The position numbers were made by a program, and so were the translations under genes. Of a stretch of DNA of 64,000 bases, positions 56,665 through 64,000 are shown piece by piece. The stretch lies in contig CAJTFN010000003.1 in NCBI GenBank assembly GCA_910575815.1, forward strand, positions 138,173 to 202,172. Direction: 5' to 3'. Under the pieces are notes generated by a model that saw nothing but the letters and a program-made list of their open reading frames with translations, was not told the DNA's origin and ran no database searches. The DNA comes from Oscillospiraceae bacterium (GTDB lineage: Bacteria > Bacillota > Clostridia > Oscillospirales > Oscillospiraceae). Numbering within the stretch: the stretch's first letter is position 1; each line of letters opens with the position of its first letter.

Positions 56665-58531
56665 ACGCGGACCTGGACCCGGCGGTCCACCTCCCGGCGG
56701 CGGCTTCCGAAAGCCGAAGAACATCCGGGGGACCCTGGGAAAACTCATGGCCTATCTGGGGCGCTACAAGCCCCACCTGGTTCTGGTGGCGGTGCTGCTG
56801 GTCGTCAGCTCCGCCTGTACCGTTGGCGGGTCTTATCTGATCCGGCCTCTCATCAACGACTATATCCTCCCCGGCGACTTCCCGGGCCTTGCCAGAATGT
56901 TGGCGGTCATGGCCCTGGTCTATGTTCTGGGGGCGGTCTGCTCCTTTGGCTACAGCCGCATCATGGTCCACATCTCCCAAACCACCGTGGCCAAAATTCG
57001 GGCGGACCTCTTCGGGAAGATGCAGGACCTCCCCTTGAAATTCTTTGACACTCACACCCACGGCGAGCTGATGAGCCGCTATACCAACGACATCGAAACC
57101 GTTTCCGAGGCCCTGAACAACAGCTTCGGCAGCCTCATCTCCTGCGCGTTGAACTTCAGCGGCACCATCGCCATGATGCTCTTCCTGAACCCCGCCCTGA
57201 GCCTCGTCACCTTCGGCACCCTGGCAGTGATGCTGCTGGTGGTGAAGAACATCGGCTCCCGCTCCCGGCGCTATTTTGCCGCCCAGCAGAAGGCCCTGGG
57301 CGAGGTCAACGGCTATATTGAGGAGATGATCGAGGGCCAGAAGGTCATCAAGGTCTTCAACCACGAGAAGGAGGCCAAAGCGGACTTCCAGCGGCGAAAC
57401 GAGGCCTATCGCTCCGCCGCCGCCCGGGCGCAGATCTTCTCCGGCATGATGATGCCCGCCATGGGAAACCTGAACTATATCAACTACGCCGTCACCTGCT
57501 GCGTAGGGGCTCTGCTGGCCATCCGGAACGGGGACCTGGGAGGCCTGGCGGCCTTCCTCCAATACTCCCGGCAAGTGGGCCAGCCCATTACCCAGATGTC
57601 CCAGCAGGTAAACACGCTCCTCTCCGCCGTGGCCGGCGCGGAGCGCATCTTCGAGATTATGGAGACCCCGCCGGAGACCGACGAGGGCAAGGTCCGTCTG
57701 GTCCGGGCGGCGGAGGACGCGGAGGGAAACCTCACCCGGGTTCACTACGACAACAACACCTGGGCCTGGCTGAAGCCCGACGGGACCCTGGTCCCCCTTC
57801 GGGGAGACGTGCGGTTCGACCACGTGGTCTTCGGCTACGACGAGGGGCGCACCATTCTCCACGACATCAGCCTCTTTGCCAAGCCCGGGCAGAAGATCGC
57901 CTTTGTGGGCTCCACCGGAGCGGGGAAAACCACCATCACCAGCCTGATTAACCGCTTTTACGAGATTCAGGGCGGGACCATCACCTACGACGGCATCGAC
58001 GTGAAGGACATCGCCAAGGAGTCCCTGCGCCGGTCCTTAGGCGCGGTGCTTCAAGACACCCACCTCTTCTCCGGTACCGTGGCGGAGAACATCCGTTACG
58101 GACGGCTGGATGCCACGGACGAAGAGGTGGAAGCCGCCGCCCGATTGGCGGGGGCCGACGGCTTCATCCGTCATCTGCCCCAGGGATATCAAACGGTTCT
58201 CTCCGGCAGCGGCGGCAGCCTCAGCCAGGGGGAGCGGCAGCTGCTGAACATCGCCCGGGCCGCCTGCGCCAATCCGCCGGTGCTGATTCTGGACGAAGCC
58301 ACCAGCTCCATTGACACCCGGACGGAAAAACTCATTGAAAAGGGCATGGACCGCCTCATGGCGGGACGAACCGTGTTTGTGATTGCTCACCGGCTGTCCA
58401 CGGTTCGCAACGCCAAGGCCATTATGGTGCTGGAGCAGGGAGAGGTCATCGAGCGGGGAGACCACGATGATCTCCTGGCCCAGAAGGGGCGGTACTATCA
58501 GCTCTATACGGGGCTGGCGGAGCTGGCGTGA
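56657..58531 (+). CDS. ABC exporter half-transporter with canonical catalytic site
   Basis: A 624-residue partner of the preceding protein. A glycine/proline-rich N-terminal tail (KRGPGPGGPPPGGGFRKPKN) precedes six helices. The ATPase has Walker A GSTGAGKTT, signature SLSQGERQLL and Walker B VLILDEATSSID with the catalytic glutamate. An insertion of about 35 residues (NLTRVHYDNNTWAWLKPDG) lies just before the ATPase domain. The start at 56657 has GAAGGAGG upstream. Confidence 0.94.
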   Translation: MAKRGPGPGGPPPGGGFRKPKNIRGTLGKLMAYLGRYKPHLVLVAVLLVVSSACTVGGSYLIRPLINDYILPGDFPGLARMLAVMALVYVLGAVCSFGYSRIMVHISQTTVAKIRADLFGKMQDLPLKFFDTHTHGELMSRYTNDIETVSEALNNSFGSLISCALNFSGTIAMMLFLNPALSLVTFGTLAVMLLVVKNIGSRSRRYFAAQQKALGEVNGYIEEMIEGQKVIKVFNHEKEAKADFQRRNEAYRSAAARAQIFSGMMMPAMGNLNYINYAVTCCVGALLAIRNGDLGGLAAFLQYSRQVGQPITQMSQQVNTLLSAVAGAERIFEIMETPPETDEGKVRLVRAAEDAEGNLTRVHYDNNTWAWLKPDGTLVPLRGDVRFDHVVFGYDEGRTILHDISLFAKPGQKIAFVGSTGAGKTTITSLINRFYEIQGGTITYDGIDVKDIAKESLRRSLGAVLQDTHLFSGTVAENIRYGRLDATDEEVEAAARLAGADGFIRHLPQGYQTVLSGSGGSLSQGERQLLNIARAACANPPVLILDEATSSIDTRTEKLIEKGMDRLMAGRTVFVIAHRLSTVRNAKAIMVLEQGEVIERGDHDDLLAQKGRYYQLYTGLAELA

Positions 58532-58643
58532 GACGGTCCGCCCTCCCCTTGGCCCTTTCACGGCCCCTTGGGACGCAGATACGTTCCAGGGTTGACTAGA
58601 AGCCACAGCTTCTGTTCGGCCTCGGTGACAATCGCAGGATTTT

Positions 58644-58676
58644 AGCTGCCCGGAGTTTATCCGGGCGGCTTTTTTT
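58644..58676 (+). terminator. Terminator of the ABC exporter operon
   Basis: Stem GCCCGGA (58648-58654) with TCCGGGC (58660-58666), extended by AGC/GCT, and a run of seven T at 58670-58676. Confidence 0.9.
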
Positions 58677-58695
58677 GCTGTTTTCTTCCTGGCAC

Positions 58696-58751
58696 TTGAC
58701 AATATCGATGTTCGATATTATACTGGAACCAGTAATAACGATATTCGATAT
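58696..58751 (+). promoter_or_regulatory. PadR promoter with two operators
   Basis: TTGACA (58696-58701), 17 bases, TATACT (58719-58724). The spacer is exactly a perfect palindrome, ATATCGA-TGT-TCGATAT (58702-58718). A second, one-mismatch copy, ATAACGA-TAT-TCGATAT, is at 58735-58751. The centres are 33 bp apart, about three helical turns. Confidence 0.88.
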
Positions 58752-58765
58752 CAGGAGGTGCCGCC

Positions 58766-59089
58766 ATGGCGCGAGAAAAATTCCAAACCCTGACGGAGCC
58801 CATGTTTTACATTCTTCTCTGCCTCCGGGAGGAATGTTGCGGCACCGACGTCATGGCACGGGTGGCGGCGCTGACCCATGACCGGGTCACCATGGGCCCC
58901 GGAACTTTATACAATCTGCTGGACAGCTTCCAGCAGGCGGGGATGATTCGGGAAACCTGCGTCGCGGGGAGAAAGCGCAGCTACCTCATCACGGACAAGG
59001 GGCGGGAAACCCTGGCGGCAGAATACCGCCGTCTGCTGGAGCTGACGAAGGACTACAAGGCCTGTATGGAAGAGGAGGACCTGAGATGA
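58766..59089 (+). CDS. PadR-family transcriptional regulator
   Basis: A 107-residue winged-helix regulator: TEPMFYILLCLREECCGTDV, then VTMGPGTLYNLLDSFQQAGM and KRSYLITDKGRETL. The ribosome site AGGAGG immediately follows the second operator. It is coupled by ATGA overlap to the first DUF2812 gene and should repress all four genes. Confidence 0.93.
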   Translation: MAREKFQTLTEPMFYILLCLREECCGTDVMARVAALTHDRVTMGPGTLYNLLDSFQQAGMIRETCVAGRKRSYLITDKGRETLAAEYRRLLELTKDYKACMEEEDLR

Positions 59090-60462
59090 AAAACAAACGC
59101 TTTTGTCTGGAAACCCTTGCGCCCTATGACTTGCAGGGCATCGAGGCGCGCCTCTCCCGGATGGCCGCCATGGGCTGGCAGCTGGAGTCGGCTGGGTATC
59201 TCCTCTGGCGCTACCGGAAGGCTGAACCGGCCCGGGTTCACTACGCCGTCGTCCGCGTTCCGAAAAGGCGGGACGGCGGAGACCGGAAAGACCCCTTCCC
59301 TTCTCAAGAGTCCTACGGGCCCGCCGGCTGGGAGTTTGTGTCCAACCTCTTCCATGGCCAGAACCGCGGCAGGGACCTCCTCCAGATTTTCCGGAATGAC
59401 GCGGTGGCTCCCGTTCCCCTGGAGACCGACGAAGAGCTCCGGCTGCGGTGCCTTCACCGGGCCATGAGGCGGACCTATGGCTGGTGGCAGCTGGTGTTCG
59501 CGTTTTTGTGCGAGCTCCTTCCGCTTTACCATCTGCGGTATAGGCTGCCCCAAGCGCTCTTCCTGCACGGTAATAGCCTCCTGTTCTACTTCGCGTTCCT
59601 GCTGTGCCTTCTCCTCTTCGCCCTCCTGCGGAACGGGACCTATCTCCTCTGGTATCTCCGTTCCCGCCTCTCTGTGCGCAGCGGCGGGGAACCGGTCCGG
59701 GTCTCCCGGGTCTACTCGATCCTGCGGTTTTTGAGCATGTTCCTGCTGGTGGTACTGGCGTTGTTCCTGACCTCCAACCAGAACGAGGCCGTACTGGTCC
59801 TGCGGCTGGGGGTGCTGTCCCTGGGAGCGTTGGGGCTGACCCTGCTGACCCAATACGAGGAACGCTGGAAGCTGGATTCGGGCTTACAAACGGCGGTAAC
59901 CCTCCTTTGCGTCATTCTGATTGTCCTGTCCTTTGGCCGCGTTCCCAGGGACCCGTTCCGGGAAGCCGCCCGCCGGATGGAGGTACCGGAAGGCGCTTAC
60001 CGCTGGGAGGGCAGCCTTTGGGACGAGGCGCCCCAGGCCTTCCCCCTGACGGCGGAGGACCTTACCGGACGGCCCTGGTCCCATATCCGGAGAACCCATG
60101 AAGAACGTGGCAGCTTTCTGGCAAGGGAATCCCTTTATCAGGAAACGGCCAGCCAGGAAAGCGGCGAGAGCTACCGCCTGCAATACTCCCTCATCCGCAC
60201 GGACACCCCCTGGGTCTATGACTGGCTGAAAGCCAGCTATCTGGATCGCCCCGGCCAGTGGTACCAGCCGGAGGACCCGGCCCCCTGGGGCGCGGAATCG
60301 GCGTACCGTCTGTGCGCGGAGAAACATTCGCCGGAGCAGCGGCTGGTCTTCGGGCCAGGGTACATCATAACACTGGAATCCCCGGATTCCCTCACCCCGG
60401 AGCAGGCGGCCCTGGCGGCCTCGCGGCTGCGGGCGGAATTGGAAAAGGAGGAACAGCCATGA
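59086..60462 (+). CDS. DUF2812 membrane protein, paralogue 1
   Basis: A 458-residue protein. Residues 1-130 form a DUF2812 domain (LAPYDLQGIEARLSRMAAMG, then WQLESAGYLLWRYRKAEPA), four to five hydrophobic helices cover about 140-290, and the rest is a C-terminal domain with ETASQESGESYRLQYSLIR and GAESAYRLCAEKHSPEQRLV. It is the first of three tandem copies. PadR-DUF2812 pairs are frequent in Clostridia, but their role is unknown. Confidence 0.8.
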   Translation: MKNKRFCLETLAPYDLQGIEARLSRMAAMGWQLESAGYLLWRYRKAEPARVHYAVVRVPKRRDGGDRKDPFPSQESYGPAGWEFVSNLFHGQNRGRDLLQIFRNDAVAPVPLETDEELRLRCLHRAMRRTYGWWQLVFAFLCELLPLYHLRYRLPQALFLHGNSLLFYFAFLLCLLLFALLRNGTYLLWYLRSRLSVRSGGEPVRVSRVYSILRFLSMFLLVVLALFLTSNQNEAVLVLRLGVLSLGALGLTLLTQYEERWKLDSGLQTAVTLLCVILIVLSFGRVPRDPFREAARRMEVPEGAYRWEGSLWDEAPQAFPLTAEDLTGRPWSHIRRTHEERGSFLARESLYQETASQESGESYRLQYSLIRTDTPWVYDWLKASYLDRPGQWYQPEDPAPWGAESAYRLCAEKHSPEQRLVFGPGYIITLESPDSLTPEQAALAASRLRAELEKEEQP

Positions 60463-61835
60463 AGGAAACCCGATATTGCTGGAACACCTACTGCCCCTTC
60501 GACCTCCGGGGCACGGCGGAACACCTCTCTTCCCAGGCCGCCCGGGGCTGGCGGTTGGAGAAGATCGGGAAGGTGTTCTGGAAGTACCGCCGGGGAGAAC
60601 CGGCGAAGCTCCATTACGCCATCACCTGTCCTCCCGCCGCCGGAGAGGACGGAGAACTGGGAGACCGGCTCTTCTTCCAGGAGCTGTGCGAATCCGCCGG
60701 ATGGGAAAAGGCCGCGGATTGGGAGGAGCTGCAAATCTATGCCTCCGAACAGGAGCGGCCCACCCCCCTGGAAACCGACGGAGCCCTTCTCCTGGAGCGG
60801 ATTCACGGCTCCATGCGGTGGACCTGGCTGCGGAACCGCTATACCACGGCCCTCCTGCTGGCGGTGTGCTTCTCTCTGCTTATGCGCTCCATGCTCCAGC
60901 GGTCCCACTCCTACTTCCTCAACGGCATAGAGCTTCTGCTCACGGCGGTCTGTCCCCTTCTCATTCTGGGGGAGCTCTGGTCCATCGGCGGCTATTACCG
61001 CTGGCGGCGGCGATCCCTCCGCGCCTTGGAGGAGGGCGGGGAGCCGGCTCCCGTTCCCCGGAGCTGCCGGGTTCTCAACGGCCTGGCCTACCTGCTCTCG
61101 ATCTTCCTGATCCTGACGTTCCTCACCATCCTTCTCTCCCCGGAGAGCTCCCGGGACTCCTTCTCCATGACGGTATCGCTGCTGATGAACTTTTTGGTCG
61201 TCGCCGCGTTCTATCCTCTGAACCGCTGGTGGGACCGGCGGGGAACCCCTGGGAGCACTCGCTTCCTGGCCTGCTTTCTGGGGCTGGCGGTTCTGGTGCT
61301 GTGCCTGGGCTACTACCATCCCGACCTGCCGGAACGGCGGGGCCCGGAGAAAGGCCCCTCCTATGTCTGGAAGGACGAGATCTGGAATTCCGCTCCCCAG
61401 CCCATCCCCCTGACGGTGGAAGACCTCACCGGAGAACCCTGGGACCACGTCCGGCGGACGGTCCGCCTGGAGGGCCGCACGCCCTTCGCCACCGAGACCG
61501 TCTACAGCGAGTCCGCCGCCCAGGAGGACGGCAGGGAGGCCTATCTGCAATACACCGTCCTGGAGGCTCCGGAGGCGTGGGTCTGCCGGGCCATTCTGGA
61601 GGACCTTCTCAATGGCCCCGATATCTGGACCTATCATTCCGAGGACCCAGCTCCCTGGAACGCAGAGGCCGCTTACCGGCGCAGCGGAAACAATCTCCCT
61701 GCCGAGGACTGGCTCCTCTGCTGGCCGGGGCGCATCGTGACGGTTTACACCCAAAACCTGTCCCTGGACGGCACGCAGAAAGCCCTGGCCGCCGCTTGCC
61801 TGGGCCCGGAGAGCGGAGAGGAGGTCCCCTCATGA
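60459..61835 (+). CDS. DUF2812 membrane protein, paralogue 2
   Basis: A 458-residue paralogue of the genes on both sides. The N-terminus (YCWNTYCPFDLRGTAEHLSS, then RGWRLEKIGKVFWKYRRGEPA) aligns closely with paralogue 3 (RWNTYCLYDYRGVEEHLS). The helices and the C-terminal domain (ETVYSESAAQEDGREAYLQY) are kept. The start at 60459 has AAAAGGAGG upstream and overlaps the previous stop (ATGA). Confidence 0.8.
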   Translation: MKETRYCWNTYCPFDLRGTAEHLSSQAARGWRLEKIGKVFWKYRRGEPAKLHYAITCPPAAGEDGELGDRLFFQELCESAGWEKAADWEELQIYASEQERPTPLETDGALLLERIHGSMRWTWLRNRYTTALLLAVCFSLLMRSMLQRSHSYFLNGIELLLTAVCPLLILGELWSIGGYYRWRRRSLRALEEGGEPAPVPRSCRVLNGLAYLLSIFLILTFLTILLSPESSRDSFSMTVSLLMNFLVVAAFYPLNRWWDRRGTPGSTRFLACFLGLAVLVLCLGYYHPDLPERRGPEKGPSYVWKDEIWNSAPQPIPLTVEDLTGEPWDHVRRTVRLEGRTPFATETVYSESAAQEDGREAYLQYTVLEAPEAWVCRAILEDLLNGPDIWTYHSEDPAPWNAEAAYRRSGNNLPAEDWLLCWPGRIVTVYTQNLSLDGTQKALAAACLGPESGEEVPS

Positions 61836-63232
61836 AACACACAAGCTATCGCTGGAACACCTACTGCCTTTACGACTACCGGGGGGTGGAGGAACATCTC
61901 TCCGCCATGACCGCCAAGGGCTGGCGGCTGGAGCGGGCGGGGAACAACCTCTGGAAATACCGCCGGGCCCAGCCCGCGGAGGTCCTCTATGCCGTCACCT
62001 ACAGCGCCGGGGCCTCCCAGTTCAACCCCGGTCCCACCCAGGGCCAGCAGTCCCTGGAGGAGCTGTGCGCCTCCGCCGGGTGGGAGAAGGTCTGCGACTG
62101 GTTTCAGATGCAGATTTTTTCCACGGAGAATCCCAGCGCCGTCCCCCTGGAGACCGACGAGGCCCTGCGGCTGGAGGGCCTCCACCGCAGCATGCGGAAG
62201 AGCTTTCTCCCCACCACCGTTGTTCTTCTGGCGTTCTCCCTGCTCTTCGCGGCCTCTTTCCTCTACTCGCTGATCTCCGGGAACATGTACCGGCTGTTCT
62301 CCAGCAATGCCCATCTGTTCTCCGGGACCATGTTTTTGCTGCTGGCGGGGCTGGAGGCCTACACTCTCTGGCACTACTACCACTGGCGGAAGGTTTCTCT
62401 CCGCGCCGTGGGGGAGGGCGGGACCTGCGTCCCCCTGGGACCGGGCTACCGGCGGCTGAGCGCCGCTTTGCTGGCGCTGGTGGCGGTGCTGGCGGCGGGG
62501 TATCTGCTGCTGGAAATCCTCACCGGCGGCTCGGGCCGGGCACTCTTTTACCTGGTGTACCTGGCCCTGTTTTTCCTGCTGGTCTTCCTGGTCCGGCGGA
62601 CCTCGGCCCTCCTCCGGAAGCTCCGGGCCTCCAAGAGCGTCAACATCGTCCTCACCCTGGCGGTGGACGTGGTACTGGCCATCGCCCTGGTGGGCGGGCT
62701 GGCCTATGGGGTCGTGCGCTTCCATTGGTTCTTCGGCCTGGAGGGAGAAACCTATGTATACCAGCACATCGAATGGGACCTCTCCCCCCGGGAGGACTTC
62801 CCCCTGACCCTGACGGACCTCACCGGGGAACACTATGCCCACATCCGCCGGCGGCTCTTTGAAAGCGGCTCCTTCTTCCTGCCAGAGCGGGAATATTCCG
62901 AGACGGCCCTGCCCCAGGGCGAAACTGAAAGCGGCCTTCTGCGCTATACCCTCTGGGACCCCAAGTTCCCCCGGCTTCAGCAGGCCCTGCTGCGGGAACA
63001 GCTGAAAACCGGAGGCTATAACGGCCCTCTCTTTGACAGCCACTACGCCTATGTTCCGGAGGACCCAATTCCCTGGGGCGCGGAGACGGCCTACCGCCTC
63101 CACATCGACGGCAGCCCTAAGAACGCCTGGCTTCTGGCCTGGCCGGGCCGGGTGGTGGAGGTGAGTCTCGGCGGCGCGCTCTCAGAGGCCCCAAAAGCCC
63201 TGATCGCCGCCCGCCTGGGCCCGGGAACATGA
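61832..63232 (+). CDS. DUF2812 membrane protein, paralogue 3
   Basis: A 466-residue paralogue. After the DUF2812 region come four to five helices (TTVVLLAFSLLFAASFLYSL, FLLLAGLEAYTLWHYY, ALVAVLAAGYLLLEI and LFYLVYLALFFLLVFLV), with one further helix near residue 285. The C-terminus reads ETAYRLHIDGSPKNAWLLAW, then PGRVVEVSLGGAL. It starts within the stop of paralogue 2 (ATGA). A longer frame upstream in the same phase is a shadow over paralogue 2. Confidence 0.8.
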   Translation: MKHTSYRWNTYCLYDYRGVEEHLSAMTAKGWRLERAGNNLWKYRRAQPAEVLYAVTYSAGASQFNPGPTQGQQSLEELCASAGWEKVCDWFQMQIFSTENPSAVPLETDEALRLEGLHRSMRKSFLPTTVVLLAFSLLFAASFLYSLISGNMYRLFSSNAHLFSGTMFLLLAGLEAYTLWHYYHWRKVSLRAVGEGGTCVPLGPGYRRLSAALLALVAVLAAGYLLLEILTGGSGRALFYLVYLALFFLLVFLVRRTSALLRKLRASKSVNIVLTLAVDVVLAIALVGGLAYGVVRFHWFFGLEGETYVYQHIEWDLSPREDFPLTLTDLTGEHYAHIRRRLFESGSFFLPEREYSETALPQGETESGLLRYTLWDPKFPRLQQALLREQLKTGGYNGPLFDSHYAYVPEDPIPWGAETAYRLHIDGSPKNAWLLAWPGRVVEVSLGGALSEAPKALIAARLGPGT

Positions 63233-63235
63233 AAC

Positions 63236-63259
63236 GGGGGAGAGACGAAAGTCTCTCCC
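63236..63259. terminator. Hairpin between convergent DUF2812 and spo0A genes
   Basis: A 9-bp perfect stem (GGGAGAGAC, 63238-63246, with 63251-63259), a GAAA loop, and partly paired flanks. It has no long T-run on either strand, so it is a weak bidirectional terminator. Confidence 0.5.
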
Positions 63260-63272
63260 ACGTTCAGGCTCC

Positions 63273-64000
63273 TCAGGCCTTGAGAATCCAGTTGTCCCCG
63301 TTCAGCACCAGCCGGTCGGCGATCATGGCGATGAACTCGGAGTTGGTGGGCTTGCCCTTGGTGTTGGACACCGTGTAGCCGAAATACTTTTGCAGCGTCT
63401 CCAGGTCGCCCCGGTCCCAGGCCACCTCGATGGCGTGACGGATGGCCCGCTCCACCCGGGAGGGCGTGGTTCCAAAGCGCTTGGCCACGGCGGGATACAG
63501 CACCTTCGTCACAGCGTTGATGACCTCCATGTCGTTCACGGTGATAATGATGGCCTCCCGCAGGTATTGGTAGCCCTTGATATGGGCGGGAACACCGATC
63601 TCATGAATCACGGAGGTAACGATGTTTTTCAGAGCGAAGGCCCGCATCTCCGGAGACGAGGGCTTTTCGAACACACCGTGCATCCGGTCCAGCAGAGACT
63701 CCGGCTCAAAGGGCTTGGGCAGATAATAACTGACACCCAGTTTCTCCGCGTCGGCCAGGACCTGGTTGCCGCAAAAGGCGGAGACAATAATGGTCTTCGG
63801 CATGGTGCCCTCCTGCTCCTTCAGCTTCTGGAGCAGGCCCAATCCATCCAGCCCCGGCAGGGCCACGTCCATCACCAACAGATCGGGTCTCTGTGTCCCA
63901 AGCCGCTCCAGGGCCACCCGACCATCTCCGGCGGAGCCCATCACGGCAAATTCCCCGTCCCGCTCAATCGCCTCCTGCAGCATTGCGCGGAACTCTTCGC
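63273..64000 (-). CDS. spo0A: Sporulation master regulator Spo0A (N-terminus cut by window edge)
   Basis: A response regulator that, when phosphorylated, starts sporulation. About 242 residues are visible and the first dozen or so lie beyond the window: the frame continues open to base 64000 (EEFRAM before the first visible ATG), so that ATG is not the true start. The receiver domain has the phosphoacceptor in [13 protein letters not shown] and the lysine in YLPKPFE. The effector domain has [20 protein letters not shown] and the recognition helix [20 protein letters not shown]. It is the clearest sign of an endospore former. Confidence 0.97.
   Translation of the reverse strand, partial: EEFRAMLQEAIERDGEFAVMGSAGDGRVALERLGTQRPDLLVMDVALPGLDGLGLLQKLKEQEGTMPKTIIVSAFCGNQVLADAEKLGVSYYLPKPFEPESLLDRMHGVFEKPSSPEMRAFALKNIVTSVIHEIGVPAHIKGYQYLREAIIITVNDMEVINAVTKVLYPAVAKRFGTTPSRVERAIRHAIEVAWDRGDLETLQKYFGYTVSNTKGKPTNSEFIAMIADRLVLNGDNWILKA

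Noticed and set aside
60476..63232. A 918-codon plus-strand frame covering paralogues 2 and 3
   Set aside because: Its first 450 codons are out of frame with the conserved DUF2812 protein and read as Pro/Arg-rich shadow. Only the last 466 codons, from 61832, are a real gene.

Overview
The window is a GC-rich chromosomal segment of a spore-forming, flagellated, anaerobic Firmicute, most likely in the class Clostridia and close to the Oscillospiraceae (Oscillibacter/Flavonifractor/Lawsonibacter type). Signs of this are spo0A, spoIIP, a flagellin with a sigma-28 promoter, strong AGGAGG ribosome sites, a sodium-pumping decarboxylase, a flavodiiron protein and an arginine deiminase route. The genus is an inference from gene content. 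No tRNA, rRNA, CRISPR array, prophage or transposase was seen.

Layout. 1-9.6 kb: a minus-strand flagellin gene with its own sigma-28 promoter and a CsrA-type leader hairpin. It is followed by a sugar cluster: a large sulfotransferase-like protein, an APS-kinase-like protein, a cytidylyltransferase, a nucleotide-sugar reductase/epimerase, a PHP phosphoesterase, a sugar aminotransferase, rfbA and the start of rfbB. This reads as a flagellin glycan locus. 9.9-10.4 kb: a scar made of two broken genes, an amidohydrolase and the tail of a sigma-54 activator. 10.5-16.4 kb: esterases, a zinc-ribbon protein, a PepSY protein, ispE and sfsA. 16.7-20.2 kb: a four-gene Na+-translocating oxaloacetate decarboxylase operon whose biotin carrier is a separate protein. 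20.3-25.8 kb: a PadR-controlled membrane/secreted pair, an XRE regulator, a hydrolase, a CDF metal exporter and a zinc-ribbon protein. 26-34.6 kb: housekeeping genes on the plus strand (nnr, a mazF-type toxin, nrdR, ymdB, a YbaK deacylase, an SbcD-like nuclease, rplS). 35-40 kb: an arginine deiminase cluster (arcA, arcB, a YfcC-type carrier) interrupted by a 566-bp palindromic repeat. 40-46.7 kb: a SUKH protein, spoIIP, an M16 peptidase pair, lgt and folD. 46.7-50.7 kb: an Rrf2 regulator, a three-domain acyl-CoA dehydrogenase/ETF-alpha/rubredoxin fusion, and a flavodiiron protein. 50.8-54.2 kb: membrane proteins with an XRE regulator, and the second copy of the palindromic repeat. 54.4-58.7 kb: a MarR-controlled heterodimeric ABC exporter. 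58.7-63.2 kb: a PadR-controlled set of three tandem DUF2812 paralogues. 63.3-64 kb: spo0A, cut by the window edge.

The most interesting system is the Rrf2/acyl-CoA dehydrogenase-ETF-rubredoxin/flavodiiron module. One polypeptide carries an acyl-CoA oxidising flavin site, an ETF-type FAD domain and a rubredoxin, and the next gene encodes the usual electron acceptor of rubredoxin, an O2/NO reductase. The simplest reading is an acyl-CoA-driven oxygen (or NO) detoxification chain under an iron-sulfur sensor. Next in interest are the flagellin modification locus with a possible sulfation pair, the two-copy long inverted repeat, and several regulatory switches visible at base level: PadR operators, a MarR operator array, and the CsrA site in the flagellin leader.
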